Of a DNA stretch of 64,000 nucleotides, positions 15,930-25,338 are shown piece by piece. Each line of letters starts with the position of its first letter. Position 1 is the first letter of the stretch. The notes beneath the pieces were generated by a model. The model did no database searches, was not told the DNA's origin, and was given only the letters and a program-made list of their open reading frames with translations. Source of the stretch: Sphingomonas sp. BT-65 (GTDB taxonomy: Bacteria; Pseudomonadota; Alphaproteobacteria; Sphingomonadales; Sphingomonadaceae); NCBI RefSeq assembly GCF_026107375.2, contig NZ_JAPCIA010000001.1, positions 2,542,001 through 2,606,000 of the forward strand, read 5' to 3'. The translations under genes were made by a program, and so were the position numbers.

Positions 15930-16236
15930 CGCCCTGGTCCGCGTGATCGACGCGCTGCACGCCGAGATCGCGGCGCTCAAGGCGAACGACGTCGCCGCGC
16001 TCGAGCGCGCGACGCGCGACAAGCTGGCCGGGATCGACGCGGTGGGGGCCGCGAACGACGACGAGCCGGCGCTGTCGCCCGAGATCAAGGCGCTGGCCGA
16101 GGAGGCGCATCGCCTCAACGAGACCTGCCGCATCTATGTCAACCTGATGGCCGCCAATGTGCGGCGGCGGCTGCAGGCGCTGACCGGCAACAATTTGCCG
16201 TCCTACCGGCCCGGTGTTGCCGGAAGCTTTGCCTGA
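15916..16236 (+). CDS. flgN: flagellar export chaperone FlgN-like
   Basis: FlgN is the cytoplasmic chaperone for FlgK and FlgL. The 106-residue, largely helical protein has an N-terminal helix with LVRVIDALHAEIAALKANDV and a C-terminal helix LNETCRIYVNLMAANVRRRL, resembling the N-x-x-N substrate-binding helix of FlgN. FlgN proteins are weakly conserved. The call also rests on position directly after flgM, the usual flgM-flgN pairing. Its 3' end holds an enhancer-like palindrome at 16185. Confidence 0.75.
   Translation: MTRRDALVRVIDALHAEIAALKANDVAALERATRDKLAGIDAVGAANDDEPALSPEIKALAEEAHRLNETCRIYVNLMAANVRRRLQALTGNNLPSYRPGVAGSFA
16185..16223. promoter_or_regulatory. enhancer-like palindrome upstream of lytic transglycosylase promoter
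   Basis: CGGCAA-CAAT-TTGCCG (16185-16200) is a perfect inverted repeat with the same 4-base spacer as the one at 13724. A further TTGCCGG lies at 16217. They lie in the end of flgN, about 60-90 bases upstream of the sigma-54 promoter at 16276. I infer activator binding. Confidence 0.6.
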
Positions 16237-16275
16237 TCGATCCCCTTGCCCGCTGAACGGGTGAAATCGGCCAAC

Positions 16276-16291
16276 TGGCACGCCTCTTGCT
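16276..16291 (+). promoter_or_regulatory. sigma-54 promoter before the lytic transglycosylase gene
   Basis: TGGCACGCCTCTTGCT matches the -24/-12 consensus exactly, with 10 bases between GG and GC. The predicted start is near 16302, which leaves a 26-base leader before the ATG at 16328. The promoter could also serve flhA and fliA downstream. Confidence 0.9.
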
Positions 16292-16327
16292 GATTGCCTC
16301 CTACCCAGGGGGAAGAGCAAGAGTCCG

Positions 16328-17203
16328 ATGAGCATACCTTCGATCGGAGCCAAGGCGAACGTCACCACGGCGATCGCGGCGGCCAGCCAGAAGACTGGTA
16401 TCGACTTCAACTATCTGCTCGGCCAGGCGCAGGTCGAGAGCGGCATGCGGGCGAATGCCCGCGCGCGCACCTCGAGCGCCACCGGTCTCTACCAGTTCAT
16501 CGAGCAGAGCTGGCTCGGCGTGGTCAAGGAGCATGGCGACAAGCACGGCCTGGGCTGGGCGTCGGACAGCATCCGCCGCACTTCGTCTGGCCGCTTCGTC
16601 GTGAGCGATCCGGCGGCGCGTCAGGCGATCCTCTCGCTGCGCAACGATCCGCAGGCGGCATCGCTGATGGCCGCCGAACATGCCAGCGACAACAAGGACA
16701 GCCTTGAAAGCGCGCTCGGCCGTGAGGCGACCGGTACCGACCTCTATATGGCGCATTTCCTGGGCATCGGCGGCGCGCGCAAATTCCTGCGCGCGATGGA
16801 CGCCAATCCCGGCCAGTCGGGGGCGAACCTGTTCCCCGCCGCAGCGCGTGCCAACCGTGGCGTCTTCTATACCCCGAACGGCACGCCGCGCTCGCTCGGG
16901 CAGATCTATGAGCGCTTCGCGGGCAAGCTCGACCAGGGCGCGGTTTCGGCCGGCGCGACCGGCCTCGCCTCGGGCCAGCTCGACGCGAAGTTCCAGCAGC
17001 TCGTCCAGTCGCTGGGCGAGGATGCCGAGGTGGTGCTGGGCAACGACGCGCAGGGCCAGGACCGCAACTGGCTCGCGACGATCGACCGGCTCGAAAGCGC
17101 CGGGCGGCTCAAGAACGCCGCGCTGCCGCCGGTCAATCCGCTGCGCCCGACGCCCGAGACCGCCAAGCTCGCCTATCTCATGCTCGCGCGCCTGGGAGCG
17201 TAA
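16328..17203 (+). CDS. flagellar lytic transglycosylase (SltF-like)
   Basis: The 291-residue protein has the goose-lysozyme/Slt fold motifs. AQVESGMRANARARTSSATGLYQF contains the catalytic Glu37 in QVESGM and the GLYQF box (residues 53-57). A longer region, typical of flagellum-linked transglycosylases, follows. It would cleave peptidoglycan so that the rod can pass. There is no obvious Sec signal peptide, so export may use the flagellar apparatus or a nonclassical route. It has its own sigma-54 promoter and directly precedes flhA. It probably replaces the muramidase domain missing from FlgJ. Confidence 0.85.
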   Translation: MSIPSIGAKANVTTAIAAASQKTGIDFNYLLGQAQVESGMRANARARTSSATGLYQFIEQSWLGVVKEHGDKHGLGWASDSIRRTSSGRFVVSDPAARQAILSLRNDPQAASLMAAEHASDNKDSLESALGREATGTDLYMAHFLGIGGARKFLRAMDANPGQSGANLFPAAARANRGVFYTPNGTPRSLGQIYERFAGKLDQGAVSAGATGLASGQLDAKFQQLVQSLGEDAEVVLGNDAQGQDRNWLATIDRLESAGRLKNAALPPVNPLRPTPETAKLAYLMLARLGA

Positions 17204-17209
17204 TCTCAA

Positions 17210-19300
17210 GTGAACGCACTCGCACTCAAGGGGGGCATCGCCCCCGCCCTCAAGAGCTTCGCGCTGCCGATCGCCATTCTCGTGCTCGTCGCGATGATGG
17301 TCGTGCCGGTGCCGACCTTCCTGCTCGACATGTTCTTCATCATGAACATCATCATCAGCCTCGCCGTGCTGATGGTGGCATTGAACGCGCAGAAGCCGCT
17401 CGACTTCTCGGCCTTCCCCACCGTGCTGCTGTTCGCGACGCTGTTCCGCCTCGGCCTCAACGTCGCCTCGACTCGCGTGGTGCTCGGGCACGGGCATGAG
17501 GGCGAGGCGGCCGCCGGCCATGTGATCGAGGCGTTCGGCCATTTCATGATCGGCGGCGATTATGTCGTCGGCCTGTTCGTGTTCGCGATCCTGATCATCA
17601 TCAACCTGATCGTGGTGACCAAGGGCGCGGGGCGCGTGTCCGAAGTGTCGGCGCGCTTCACGCTCGACGCCTTGCCCGGCAAGCAGATGGCGATCGACGC
17701 CGACTTGAACGCCGGCCTGATCACCCCCGACGAAGCCAAGGCGCGCCGCGTCGAGGTCTCGACCGAAGCCGATTTCTACGGCGCGATGGATGGTTCGTCG
17801 AAGTTTGTGAAGGGCGACGCGATCGCGGGCCTCTTGATCCTGTTCATCAACGTGATCGGCGGCCTGATCCTCGGCCCGCTCAGCCACGGCCTGTCGATCG
17901 GCGAGGCGGCGCAGACCTATGTGCTGCTCGCGATCGGCGACGCGCTGGTCGCGCAGCTGCCCGCGCTGCTGCTGTCGATCGCCGCCGCCGCGATCGTCAC
18001 CCGCGTCAGCGCCGACAAGGACCAGGACCTGACCGGCCAGATCGGCAGCCAGTTCGGCAGCCACAAGACCTGGACCCCGGTCGCGGTAATCGTCGGCCTG
18101 CTCGGGCTGCTGCCCGGCATGCCTGCCTTCGTCATCCTGCCCGCCGCGGCCGGCTCCGGCTATATGGCCTGGCGCATGTATCAGGCGAGCAAGCGCCCGC
18201 CCGCGCCGGTCGAGTTTGCGCCGGCCGAGCCGACCGATCCCTCGCGGATCGGCTGGGACGAGGTCACCGACAACATGCAGGTGATGATCGATATCGGCTA
18301 TGGCTTGGTGCCGCTGATCGACGAGCGTCGCGGCGGATCGCTGATGGGCCGCATCACCGGCGTGCGCCGCCAGCTCTCCAAGGAGCTTGGCTTCGTGGTG
18401 CCGCAGGTGCGCGTGCGCGACGACATCAACCTCAATCCCTTCACCTATCGCGTCGTCGTGGGCGGCGTGGTTATCGGCGAGGACAGCATCTCGCCCGACG
18501 AGGTGCTGGCGCTCGACACCGGCCAGGCGGTCGGCACGCTCGCCGGCAAGCCGGCCAAGGACCCGACCTTCGGGCTCGACGCGATGTGGATCTCGCCCGC
18601 CGACGCCGATGCCGCGACCGGCCAGGGCTGGCTGGTGGTCGATCCGGGTACCGTCATGGCGACGCATCTCAACCAGGCGCTGATCTCGAACGCCGCCGAC
18701 CTGCTCGGCCCGGACGAGGTGCAGGCGCTGCTCGACGGCCTGCGCGAGCGCGCGGCGCAGCTGGTCTCCTCGCTCTCGCCCAACCCGCTGCCGATCACGA
18801 CGCTGACGCAGGTGCTGCGCGGACTGCTCGCGGAGAACATCCCGCTCAAGGAATTCCGCCGCATCGCTGCAGCAATCGCGATGGCCGCGCAGAAGACGCT
18901 CGACGCCGACGAGATCATCGAGGCGATCCGCCCCGAGCTCGGCCCGCTGATCATCCAGCGGCTGTGCGGCGTGCGCGAGCCGCTGCGGGTGATGACGCTC
19001 GAAGGCCAGCTCGAGGCGCTGCTCGGCCAGGCGATCCGCTCGGACCCGGCCAAGCGCCACACCATCGAACCCGATCTCGGCCGCCGCATCGTCGACGCGC
19101 TGCAGCGCGCCGCCCAGCCTTTGGTCGCCGAGGCCAAGCCCTTCGCCCTGGTCGTCCAGCCCTCGATCCGCATCGCGATCCGCAAGCTGGTCCGCACCTG
19201 TCTGCCGGATACCCCCGTGATGAGCTTCTTCGAAGTGCCTGAGGACAAATCAGTCGAGGTCGTCGCGGTCATTGGCGCGCCGGAGGCGCTTCCCGCATGA
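17210..19300 (+). CDS. flhA: flagellar export gate protein FlhA
   Basis: FlhA is the large export-gate subunit of the flagellar type III apparatus. The 696-residue product has about eight N-terminal membrane segments (IAILVLVAMMVVPVPTFLLD, IIISLAVLMVALNAQKPLDF). The FHIPEP-type region LRLGLNVASTRVVL and ITKGAGRVSEVSARFTLDA-like loop follow, and the C-terminal half is cytoplasmic with LLRGLLAENIPLKEFRRIAAA-like sequence. The start is GTG, 6 bases after the upstream stop. The stop overlaps the fliA start by 4 bases. Confidence 0.96.
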   Translation: MNALALKGGIAPALKSFALPIAILVLVAMMVVPVPTFLLDMFFIMNIIISLAVLMVALNAQKPLDFSAFPTVLLFATLFRLGLNVASTRVVLGHGHEGEAAAGHVIEAFGHFMIGGDYVVGLFVFAILIIINLIVVTKGAGRVSEVSARFTLDALPGKQMAIDADLNAGLITPDEAKARRVEVSTEADFYGAMDGSSKFVKGDAIAGLLILFINVIGGLILGPLSHGLSIGEAAQTYVLLAIGDALVAQLPALLLSIAAAAIVTRVSADKDQDLTGQIGSQFGSHKTWTPVAVIVGLLGLLPGMPAFVILPAAAGSGYMAWRMYQASKRPPAPVEFAPAEPTDPSRIGWDEVTDNMQVMIDIGYGLVPLIDERRGGSLMGRITGVRRQLSKELGFVVPQVRVRDDINLNPFTYRVVVGGVVIGEDSISPDEVLALDTGQAVGTLAGKPAKDPTFGLDAMWISPADADAATGQGWLVVDPGTVMATHLNQALISNAADLLGPDEVQALLDGLRERAAQLVSSLSPNPLPITTLTQVLRGLLAENIPLKEFRRIAAAIAMAAQKTLDADEIIEAIRPELGPLIIQRLCGVREPLRVMTLEGQLEALLGQAIRSDPAKRHTIEPDLGRRIVDALQRAAQPLVAEAKPFALVVQPSIRIAIRKLVRTCLPDTPVMSFFEVPEDKSVEVVAVIGAPEALPA

Positions 19301-20040
19301 GCTTCCAGCCTGCACGCAACGAGTTCGCGCTCACCTATGGCCGCACCGGCGAGACCCGGCGCGACATGGACGGGCTGGTGCGCAAGCATATGCCGCTGGT
19401 CCGCCGGCTCGCCTGGCACGTCCATGGATCGATGAGCACGCTGATCGATGTCGAGGACCTGGTGCAGATCGGCCTCGTCGCATTGGTCGAGGCGGCGGCG
19501 AGCTTCGAGGATCGCGGCCTCGTCAGCTTCGACCAGTATCTCCAGACCCGCGTGCGCGGTGCGATGATCGATGAGTTGCGGCGCCAGGCGACGATCACGC
19601 GCGGCGCGATGAAGCGGCGACGCATCTACAATGACGCGGTCGCCGCGCTGACCGACGAAGCCGGCAAACGGCCTGATGAAGCCGCGGTGGCGTCGAAGCT
19701 CGGCGTGACCGTAGACAAATTGCGCAGCGACTATGCGAGCGCCGAGGCGGTGCGGTTCGATTCGATCGACGAGGTCTATTCGGACGAAGGGCCGTGGTTC
19801 ATGTCCGACGAACCCAGCGCGTTCGACCAGCTCGCCGATGCCGACCAGCGCGAGGCGCTGATCGAAGCGATCGCAGAACTGCCCGAGAAGGAGCAGCTCG
19901 TGATCCAGCTTTACTATGTCGAGGAGCTCAACCTCGAGGAGATCGGTCAGGTGCTCGGCGTCGGCGCCGCACGCGTCTGCCAGATCAAGAAGAGCGCGCA
20001 CGACCGGCTCAAAAAGGGCTTGATGCGGCGCCTGGGATAG
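19297..20040 (+). CDS. fliA: flagellar sigma factor FliA (sigma-28)
   Basis: FliA directs RNA polymerase to late flagellar promoters. The 247-residue protein has region 2 (LVRKHMPLVRRLAWHV, DVEDLVQIGLVALVEAAASF, YLQTRVRGAMIDELRRQ), region 3 and region 4 (IAELPEKEQLVIQLYYVEEL, LNLEEIGQVLGVGAARVCQIKK). Its ATG overlaps the flhA stop. FlgM, its antagonist, is encoded 3.4 kb upstream. An intrinsic terminator follows at 20081. FlhF and FlhG, often found between flhA and fliA, are absent. Confidence 0.95.
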   Translation: MSFQPARNEFALTYGRTGETRRDMDGLVRKHMPLVRRLAWHVHGSMSTLIDVEDLVQIGLVALVEAAASFEDRGLVSFDQYLQTRVRGAMIDELRRQATITRGAMKRRRIYNDAVAALTDEAGKRPDEAAVASKLGVTVDKLRSDYASAEAVRFDSIDEVYSDEGPWFMSDEPSAFDQLADADQREALIEAIAELPEKEQLVIQLYYVEELNLEEIGQVLGVGAARVCQIKKSAHDRLKKGLMRRLG

Positions 20041-20080
20041 GGGGACCGGCGCCGCGGGGTGCCGGGTCCAATTGGGGGCA

Positions 20081-20123
20081 GGGGCGGAAGCGTGCCGGGG
20101 GGCCGCTTCCGCCCCTTCTTTTC
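20081..20123 (+). terminator. intrinsic terminator after fliA
   Basis: A perfect 12-bp stem GGGGCGGAAGCG/CGCTTCCGCCCC with an 11-base loop is followed by TTCTTTTC. It marks the end of the flhA-fliA transcript and separates it from the convergent gene ending at 20122. Confidence 0.85.
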
Positions 20124-20469
20124 ATGCCGGATGCGCGGCACGGCTGTCGGCGGGTGCCCCGGTGCGATCGGTCAGGCCATAGTCGCGGACGACCTGCGCG
20201 ATTCGCACGCGATAGTCGCGGAACACGCCGCCGCGCCCCGCCGCCTGCGCGCCGCGATGGCGCGGCCGGTTGCGCCACGCCGCGACCGCCGCCTCGTCGC
20301 GGAAGAAGGAGAGCGAGAGCAGCTTGCCGGGGGTGGCGAGGCTCGCATAGCGCTCGACCGAGATGAAGCCGTCGACCGCCTCGAGTTCCTCGCGCAGCGA
20401 CGCGGCGATGTCGAGATAGGCGTTCTCCTGCCCTTCGGCAGGCTCGGTCTCGAAGATCACCGCGATCAT
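20122..20469 (-). CDS. antibiotic biosynthesis monooxygenase (ABM) domain protein
   Basis: The 115-residue protein has the ABM dimeric alpha-beta barrel pattern: [21 protein letters not shown], a helix, [13 protein letters not shown], then [18 protein letters not shown]. Such small proteins include heme-degrading and quinone-forming monooxygenases as well as many of unknown function. The conserved Trp of AAWRN is present. Its start overlaps the stop of the upstream NIPSNAP-like gene by 4 bases, so the two are co-translated. They face away from an ArsR-type regulator at 20835. Confidence 0.8.
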   Translation of the reverse strand: MIAVIFETEPAEGQENAYLDIAASLREELEAVDGFISVERYASLATPGKLLSLSFFRDEAAVAAWRNRPRHRGAQAAGRGGVFRDYRVRIAQVVRDYGLTDRTGAPADSRAAHPA

Positions 20470-20771
20470 GACGTCACCTTGCGCAGGAAGATGCGGTCCT
20501 CGCGTCGAATGAAATTCTCGGCCCGGGCGAAGGCGAAATTCTCGCGCCCTACCGGATCGTCGCGCAGCCGCGCGCGATACGCCTCATAGGCGGCGAGGTT
20601 TTCGATGTCGTAGACGCCATAGGCGGTGGTCGCCGAACCCTCGTGCGGAGCGAAATAGCCGATCAGCCCGGCGCCGCAGCGCGGGATCGTCTCGTTCCAG
20701 CCGCGGGCATATTGCTCGAACGCGTCGACGCGGAAGGGATCGATCTGGTAGCGGATGAAGCAGGTGAGCAT
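20466..20771 (-). CDS. NIPSNAP family protein
   Basis: The 101-residue protein starts [25 protein letters not shown] and contains [38 protein letters not shown], the pattern of NIPSNAP/dimeric alpha-beta barrel proteins. The start at 20771 follows GGAGGTATCC on the minus strand. The function is unknown. It is co-operonic with the ABM-domain gene, suggesting two related small barrel proteins acting together. Confidence 0.78.
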   Translation of the reverse strand: MLTCFIRYQIDPFRVDAFEQYARGWNETIPRCGAGLIGYFAPHEGSATTAYGVYDIENLAAYEAYRARLRDDPVGRENFAFARAENFIRREDRIFLRKVTS

Positions 20772-20834
20772 GGATACCTCCTGCGCTTGCGATAGCCGAT
20801 TGTTCGCCGTCAATGCTTCGGCTATGGCCGAACT

Positions 20835-21503
20835 ATGCAGGACGGCCCATCCATCTCGCGCGTCGCGGCGCTGATCGGGGATCCGGCGCGCGCCAACATG
20901 CTGGTCGCGCTGATGGACGGGCGCGCGCTCACCGTGAGCGAGCTGGCGCAATGCGCGGGCGTGGCACTGCCGACGGCGTCGGGACATCTCGCGCGGCTGA
21001 GCGATGCCGGGCTCGTCGCGACCGCGCGGCAGGGCCGCCACCGCTACTTTCGCCTCGACGACGCGGATGTCGCCGCCGCGATCGAGTTGCTGATGGGCAT
21101 CGCCGAGCGGACCGGCGCGAAACCGGTGCGGCCCGGGCCGCGCGATGCGGCGATGCGCGATGCGCGGGTCTGTTACGATCATCTCGCCGGTGAGCGCGCG
21201 GTGCGACTGGCAGAGCGGTTCGTCGCGGATGGCGTGGTGACGGCGGGCGAGCCGCCGCGGATCACCGATACAGGCCGCGCCCGGCTCGTTACGCTCGGCG
21301 TGACGCTGCCTTCGCGCGGGCGGCGGCCGGAGTGCCGGACCTGCCTCGACTGGAGCGAGCGGCGCAATCATCTGGCCGGTGCGTTGGGCGCGGCAATCCT
21401 CCAGCATGTGCTGGGGCAGGGCTGGGCGAAACGCGGGCCGGGCCGGGTGATCGCGTTCGATGCCGCGGGAGTGGCGGCGTTCGACCGGGCGTTCGGGCTT
21501 TAG
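20835..21503 (+). CDS. ArsR-type winged-helix regulator
   Basis: The 222-residue product has an N-terminal winged-helix domain: [54 protein letters not shown], then a wing [11 protein letters not shown]. This is the ArsR layout. The C-terminal part contains a CRTCLDW motif with two cysteines, and [13 protein letters not shown]. The gene is divergent from the NIPSNAP/ABM pair with a 63-base gap, so it may control them. The ligand is unknown. Confidence 0.85.
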   Translation: MQDGPSISRVAALIGDPARANMLVALMDGRALTVSELAQCAGVALPTASGHLARLSDAGLVATARQGRHRYFRLDDADVAAAIELLMGIAERTGAKPVRPGPRDAAMRDARVCYDHLAGERAVRLAERFVADGVVTAGEPPRITDTGRARLVTLGVTLPSRGRRPECRTCLDWSERRNHLAGALGAAILQHVLGQGWAKRGPGRVIAFDAAGVAAFDRAFGL

Positions 21504-21857
21504 GTGCGCCGCCACCTCTATCTCGCCGCGGGGTTCGTCAGCCTTGGCCTCGCGGTGATCGGTGCGCTGCTGCCGGTGATGCCGACCACGGTGTTCGTGA
21601 TCCTCGCCGCCTATTGCTTCGCGCGCAGTTCGCCCAGGCTGGAGCGCAAACTGCTCGAGCACCGGCAGTTTGGTCCGCATATCCTGCGCTGGCGCGAGCG
21701 TGGCGCGATCAGCCGTAAGGGCAAAATCGCCGCGAGCATGGCATTTGCGGTGAGCATCGCGCTGACCTTGGCGTTGACGCCGATGCCGTGGCCGTTGGTC
21801 ACGCTCGCCGCGGCGACGATCGTTGGCGGCTGGATATGGATGCGGCCCGAGAACTAA
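21504..21857 (+). CDS. DUF454 (YbaN-like) small membrane protein
   Basis: The 117-residue protein has the DUF454 pattern: an N-terminal membrane segment with [20 protein letters not shown], the conserved [19 protein letters not shown], and two more hydrophobic segments near the C-terminus. It starts with GTG immediately after the ArsR-type gene's stop, so it is translationally coupled. The function is not known. Confidence 0.85.
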   Translation: MRRHLYLAAGFVSLGLAVIGALLPVMPTTVFVILAAYCFARSSPRLERKLLEHRQFGPHILRWRERGAISRKGKIAASMAFAVSIALTLALTPMPWPLVTLAAATIVGGWIWMRPEN

Positions 21858-21885
21858 GCGTTGCGGCTGGTGCCGTCTGCCCAAC

Positions 21886-21923
21886 AAAATAGAAAAACCC
21901 CGGTGGTCGTGGGACCACCGGGG
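21886..21923 (-). terminator. intrinsic terminator after flagellin gene
   Basis: On the minus strand the 11-bp stem CCCCGGTGGTC/GACCACCGGGG with a 4-base loop is followed by TTTTTCTATTTT. It lies about 80 bases after the flagellin stop and is the clearest intrinsic terminator in the window. Confidence 0.88.
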
Positions 21924-22001
21924 CTTCCGCATGCCCTCCCGGGAGGGAGGGTGACCGGCCTTGGTGCCTGTCAGGGGGGTGACACCCCGACCGGCACACG
22001 C

Positions 22002-23459
22002 TTAGCGAAGCAGCGAGAGAACGTTCTGCTGCGACTGGTTGGCCTGGGCCAGCATCGCGGTCGATGCCTGCGCCAGGATCTGCGCCTTGGCGAGCGCGGT
22101 CGTCTCGGCCGAGAAGTCGGCGTCTTCGATCCGGCTGCGCGCCTCGGACAGGTTGGCAGTCGTGGTCGTCAGGTTGGCGACGGTCGATTCGAGGCGGTTC
22201 TGCACCGCACCCAGGTCGCCGCGGCCGGCCGAGATCTCGGTCAGAGCCGCGTCGATCACCGCCATCGCCGCCGAAGCATCGGCCAGCGTCGCGATCGAAA
22301 GGTCACTGCCCTTGGCCGAAGTCGCGGTCAGGCCGATCGAGGCCAGCGCCGCGGTCTCGCCGCCGACGATGATCGTCTCGCCCGCAGCCGCGGTCAGCTT
22401 GACCTGGTTGACGGCGACGGTGGAGTCCACGTCCTCGGCGATCGCGAGGTCGGCGGTCGCGCCCTCGGCGCGGACCTTGACCTTGGTCACGTCGGCCGCG
22501 GCTTCGACCAGGAAGTCGACCTCACCGGTGCTGACGATGTCGAGACCGTCGCCCGCCGCGTTGACCGTGACGGTCACGCCGGCGATGTTCTTGCTGTCGA
22601 TCTCGGCCTTGAGCGCCGCATAGCTCCACGAGTCCACCGTGGTGTCGGCGTCCGGACCGTCGACCGCACCCTTGCTGAGGTCGATCGCCGTGCCGTTGAT
22701 CTTGAGCGCGCCGGTCGTGGTGGCCGAAGCGCTGTCGATCTTGAGCGACATCTTCGCCTGCGCAGCGGCCGTCACCCCGGTCTCGCTGGTCTTGGCGTTG
22801 ATCGCGGTCACCTTGTCGGCGATCGCGGTGCTCGCGTCGCCCTCGGCATCGACGCTGGCACCGATCCAGGTGCCGTTGATCTGCAGCTGGTTCTTCTCGA
22901 GGCCGGCATTGGTCACCGTGCCGACCACCGGGCCCGCGACGCCGGTCTTGAGACCCAGCTTCTCGGCCGAGGTGTTGAGCATCTTCAGCGAGATCGTCTC
23001 GCCGGCGTTGATGCCGGTCTGCAGCGTGACGCTGTCGGTCTTGCCGTCGAGCAGGCTGACGCCGTTGAAGTTCGAGGTAGTCGCAACGCGACCCACCTCG
23101 GCGATGAGCTGAGTCATCTCCGACTGCAGCGTCGAGCGGTCGTCGTCGCTCAGCGTGCCGTTCGCCGCCTGAGTCGACAGCTCCTTCATGCGCTGAAGCA
23201 TGTTGGTGACCTCGCCCAGCGCGCCTTCGGCGGTCTGGGCGAGCGAGATGCCGTCATTGGCGTTGCGGATGGCAACGCTCATGCTGCGCACCTGCGCGGT
23301 CATGCGGCTCGCGATGGCGAGGCCCGCAGCATCGTCCTTGGCGCTGTTGATCCGCTTGCCGGTCGACAGACGCTCCATGGCGGTCTGCAGCGACGAGGAC
23401 GCCAGCTTGGACGCGTTCGCGGCGCGAAGGCTCGCGATGTTCGTTCCGATAACAGTCAT
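22002..23459 (-). CDS. fliC: flagellin
   Basis: The 485-residue protein is the filament subunit. The N-terminal D0/D1 region starts [19 protein letters not shown] and has the conserved [20 protein letters not shown] and [22 protein letters not shown]. The C-terminal D1/D0 region is [22 protein letters not shown] followed by [16 protein letters not shown]. The middle (about 150-390) is Thr/Ala/Val-rich and variable, the surface domains. It is a monocistronic minus-strand gene with a terminator downstream and a 249-base upstream region containing enhancer-like half-sites. FliS at 38361 is its likely chaperone. Confidence 0.95.
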   Translation of the reverse strand: MTVIGTNIASLRAANASKLASSSLQTAMERLSTGKRINSAKDDAAGLAIASRMTAQVRSMSVAIRNANDGISLAQTAEGALGEVTNMLQRMKELSTQAANGTLSDDDRSTLQSEMTQLIAEVGRVATTSNFNGVSLLDGKTDSVTLQTGINAGETISLKMLNTSAEKLGLKTGVAGPVVGTVTNAGLEKNQLQINGTWIGASVDAEGDASTAIADKVTAINAKTSETGVTAAAQAKMSLKIDSASATTTGALKINGTAIDLSKGAVDGPDADTTVDSWSYAALKAEIDSKNIAGVTVTVNAAGDGLDIVSTGEVDFLVEAAADVTKVKVRAEGATADLAIAEDVDSTVAVNQVKLTAAAGETIIVGGETAALASIGLTATSAKGSDLSIATLADASAAMAVIDAALTEISAGRGDLGAVQNRLESTVANLTTTTANLSEARSRIEDADFSAETTALAKAQILAQASTAMLAQANQSQQNVLSLLR

Positions 23460-23614
23460 GTCGTATCTCCGTTCAGTTCGGCGCCCCCGCGTACCCCCCT
23501 GAATGCGAAGGAACCCGAGCCGCCACAGGGGTGAACGGCAGGCTGAGACGGGGATTAAGCAGTTTTCTGAACCACGCCGGACGAACCCCTCGCGCGCGTA
23601 CGGGAGGGCGCGCG

Positions 23615-23650
23615 CGGCAATCTGGAGCCGGCTCGGCTGATTTTTGCCGG
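23615..23650. promoter_or_regulatory. enhancer-like half-sites upstream of flagellin and activator gene
   Basis: CGGCAA (23615-23620) and TTGCCGG (23644-23650) form an inverted pair with a 23-base spacer, the same half-site as the clusters near sigma-54 promoters. They lie between flagellin (minus) and the sigma-54 activator gene (plus). I found no correctly spaced sigma-54 promoter nearby. The best match for flagellin has a spacing one base too short. Confidence 0.4.
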
Positions 23651-23708
23651 ATGGTTTACTACTCGTTTACCATCAACCCTGCATTCAGCGTTCGACCAGG
23701 GGGGTTGA

Positions 23709-24952
<1,244 letters not shown>

Positions 24953-24956
<4 letters not shown>

Positions 24957-25333
24957 GCATCGGCGGTATTGGAGGCGTTGGCGGCGGAGCGGGCGGCATC
25001 GACCGCGTCATGCAGCTCCGCGCCCAGATCCTCGAGCGCAACGAAGCGCTCCAGCGCGCGACCAGCGGCGCGGCGGCGCCTGCCGCAACCCCGGTCGGCC
25101 AACCCGCGGGTCCGGCGAGCTTCGCCGACACGCTGGAAAGCGCGCTCCGCCAGGTCAACGGCGCGCAGAACCGCGCCAGCGAACTCTCCGCCGCCTACGA
25201 GCGCGGCGAGACGGTCGACATCGCCAAGGTGATGCTTGCCCGCCAGGAAGCGTCGGTCGGTTTCGAAGCGACGCTTCAGGTCAGGAACAAGCTCCTGACC
25301 GCCTATCGTGACATCATGAGCATGCCGGTCTGA
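24953..25333 (+). CDS. fliE: hook-basal body protein FliE
   Basis: FliE links the MS ring to the proximal rod. The 126-residue product has a Gly/Ala-rich N-terminus and the conserved FADTLESALRQVNGAQNRASEL and VMLARQEASVGFEATLQVRNKLLTAYRDIMSMPV C-terminal region. It overlaps the activator gene by 4 bases and precedes fliF by 5 bases. Confidence 0.94.
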
Positions 25334-25338
25334 TCGCT

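Noticed and set aside
16301-19060. A 919-codon open frame on the minus strand opposite flhA
   Set aside because: It lies antisense to the well-supported transglycosylase and flhA genes, is extremely rich in Arg, His, Gly and Asp, and is an artefact of high G+C third positions.
23608-23640. Sigma-54 promoter for flagellin (GGCTCCAGATTGC on the minus strand)
   Set aside because: GG and GC are 9 bases apart instead of the strictly required 10, and its -12 part is a half-site of the enhancer-like motif.
23644-23690. Sigma-28 promoter for flagellin based on TAAA sequences near 23655-23670
   Set aside because: Matches to the downstream GCCGATAA element are poor, and the spacing is off by one or two bases in each alignment tried.
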